This document shows, in pieces, positions 63,885 through 64,000 of a stretch of 64,000 nt of DNA. The notes below the pieces were generated by a model, which did no database searches, was not told the origin of the DNA, and was given only the letters and a program-made list of their open reading frames with translations. How positions within the stretch are numbered: position 1 is the stretch's first letter; every line of letters begins with the position of its first letter. The DNA is taken from positions 119,624,501 through 119,688,500 of the forward strand of contig CM044308.1 in assembly GCA_024291935.2 (NCBI GenBank), written 5' to 3'. Made by a program: the position numbers and the translations under genes. Origin of the DNA: Okapia johnstoni. Taxonomy: Eukaryota; Chordata; Mammalia; Artiodactyla; Giraffidae.

Positions 63885-64000
63885 GTGTTTTAGTCTAGAA
63901 AATGAGGAAAACAATTATACATCATAGAGTTGTTACTGGGTAAATTGATTAATCAATTTAGGAAGCTTTGAATGAGGCCCTGCACACAGTAAGAGCTCCA
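63885..64000 (+). repeat. MIR SINE fragment at the window edge (intron 14)
   Basis: AAAATGAGGAAAACAATTAT, ATAGAGTTGTTACTGGGTAA and GCACACAGTAAGAGCTC follow the MIR consensus order in the plus orientation. Confidence 0.7.

Overview
The window is mammalian nuclear DNA from a ruminant, most likely a bovid. The intergenic-style sequence is dominated by repeats specific to that group: BovB (RTE) LINEs, tRNA-derived Bov-tA/Bov-A2 SINEs, a cetartiodactyl CHR-type SINE, L1 of the bovine type, and ruminant mariners. The species cannot be fixed from the sequence alone.

The only protein-coding gene I can support is BRIP1 (FANCJ/BACH1 DNA helicase), on the minus strand. Six coding exons equivalent to human exons 15-20 are present, with AG/GT splice sites and matching phases: 63767-63608, 62641-62520, 23528-23416, 6001-5919, 2743 down to 2510 or 2416, and 967-249. 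They encode the end of the helicase core (motifs V and VI) and the unstructured C-terminal tail, which carries the BRCA1-binding S-P-T-F motif and the TopBP1-type T-P-E-L motif. Intron 16 is about 39 kb and intron 17 about 17.4 kb; both are swollen by transposons.

The most notable observation is in exon 19. With the human-like donor the exon is 328 nt instead of 330, because of a net 2-nt deletion, and it reads into a stop at 2472-2474. Exon 20 nevertheless keeps a BRCA1-motif-bearing reading frame open for about 239 codons. A GT made by local substitution (donor at 2509/2508) would shorten the exon to 234 nt, remove the frameshifted part and join exon 20 in frame. A second 2-nt deletion removes the last roughly 33 residues of the human-type C-terminus.

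Layout: 1-968 last exon; 969-5918 introns 19 and 18 with one BovB/SINE cluster; 6002-23415 intron 17, with a three-layer nest (BovB split by a 6.4-kb L1 that is itself split by a second BovB); 23529-62519 intron 16, with an old L1 (24.4-28.0 kb), several BovB/SINE copies, a Hsmar1-like mariner with a dead transposase (41.6-42.9 kb), an L2, MaLR LTRs, a solo LTR (49.1-49.8 kb), a 193-bp ungapped direct duplication, and a nearly full-length but inactivated L1 with a target-site duplication (54.55-62.36 kb); 62642-64000 intron 15, exon 15 and part of intron 14. No tRNA, rRNA, CRISPR or bacterial feature was seen. Repeat family names and the human BRIP1 comparison come from memory; no alignment or search was run.
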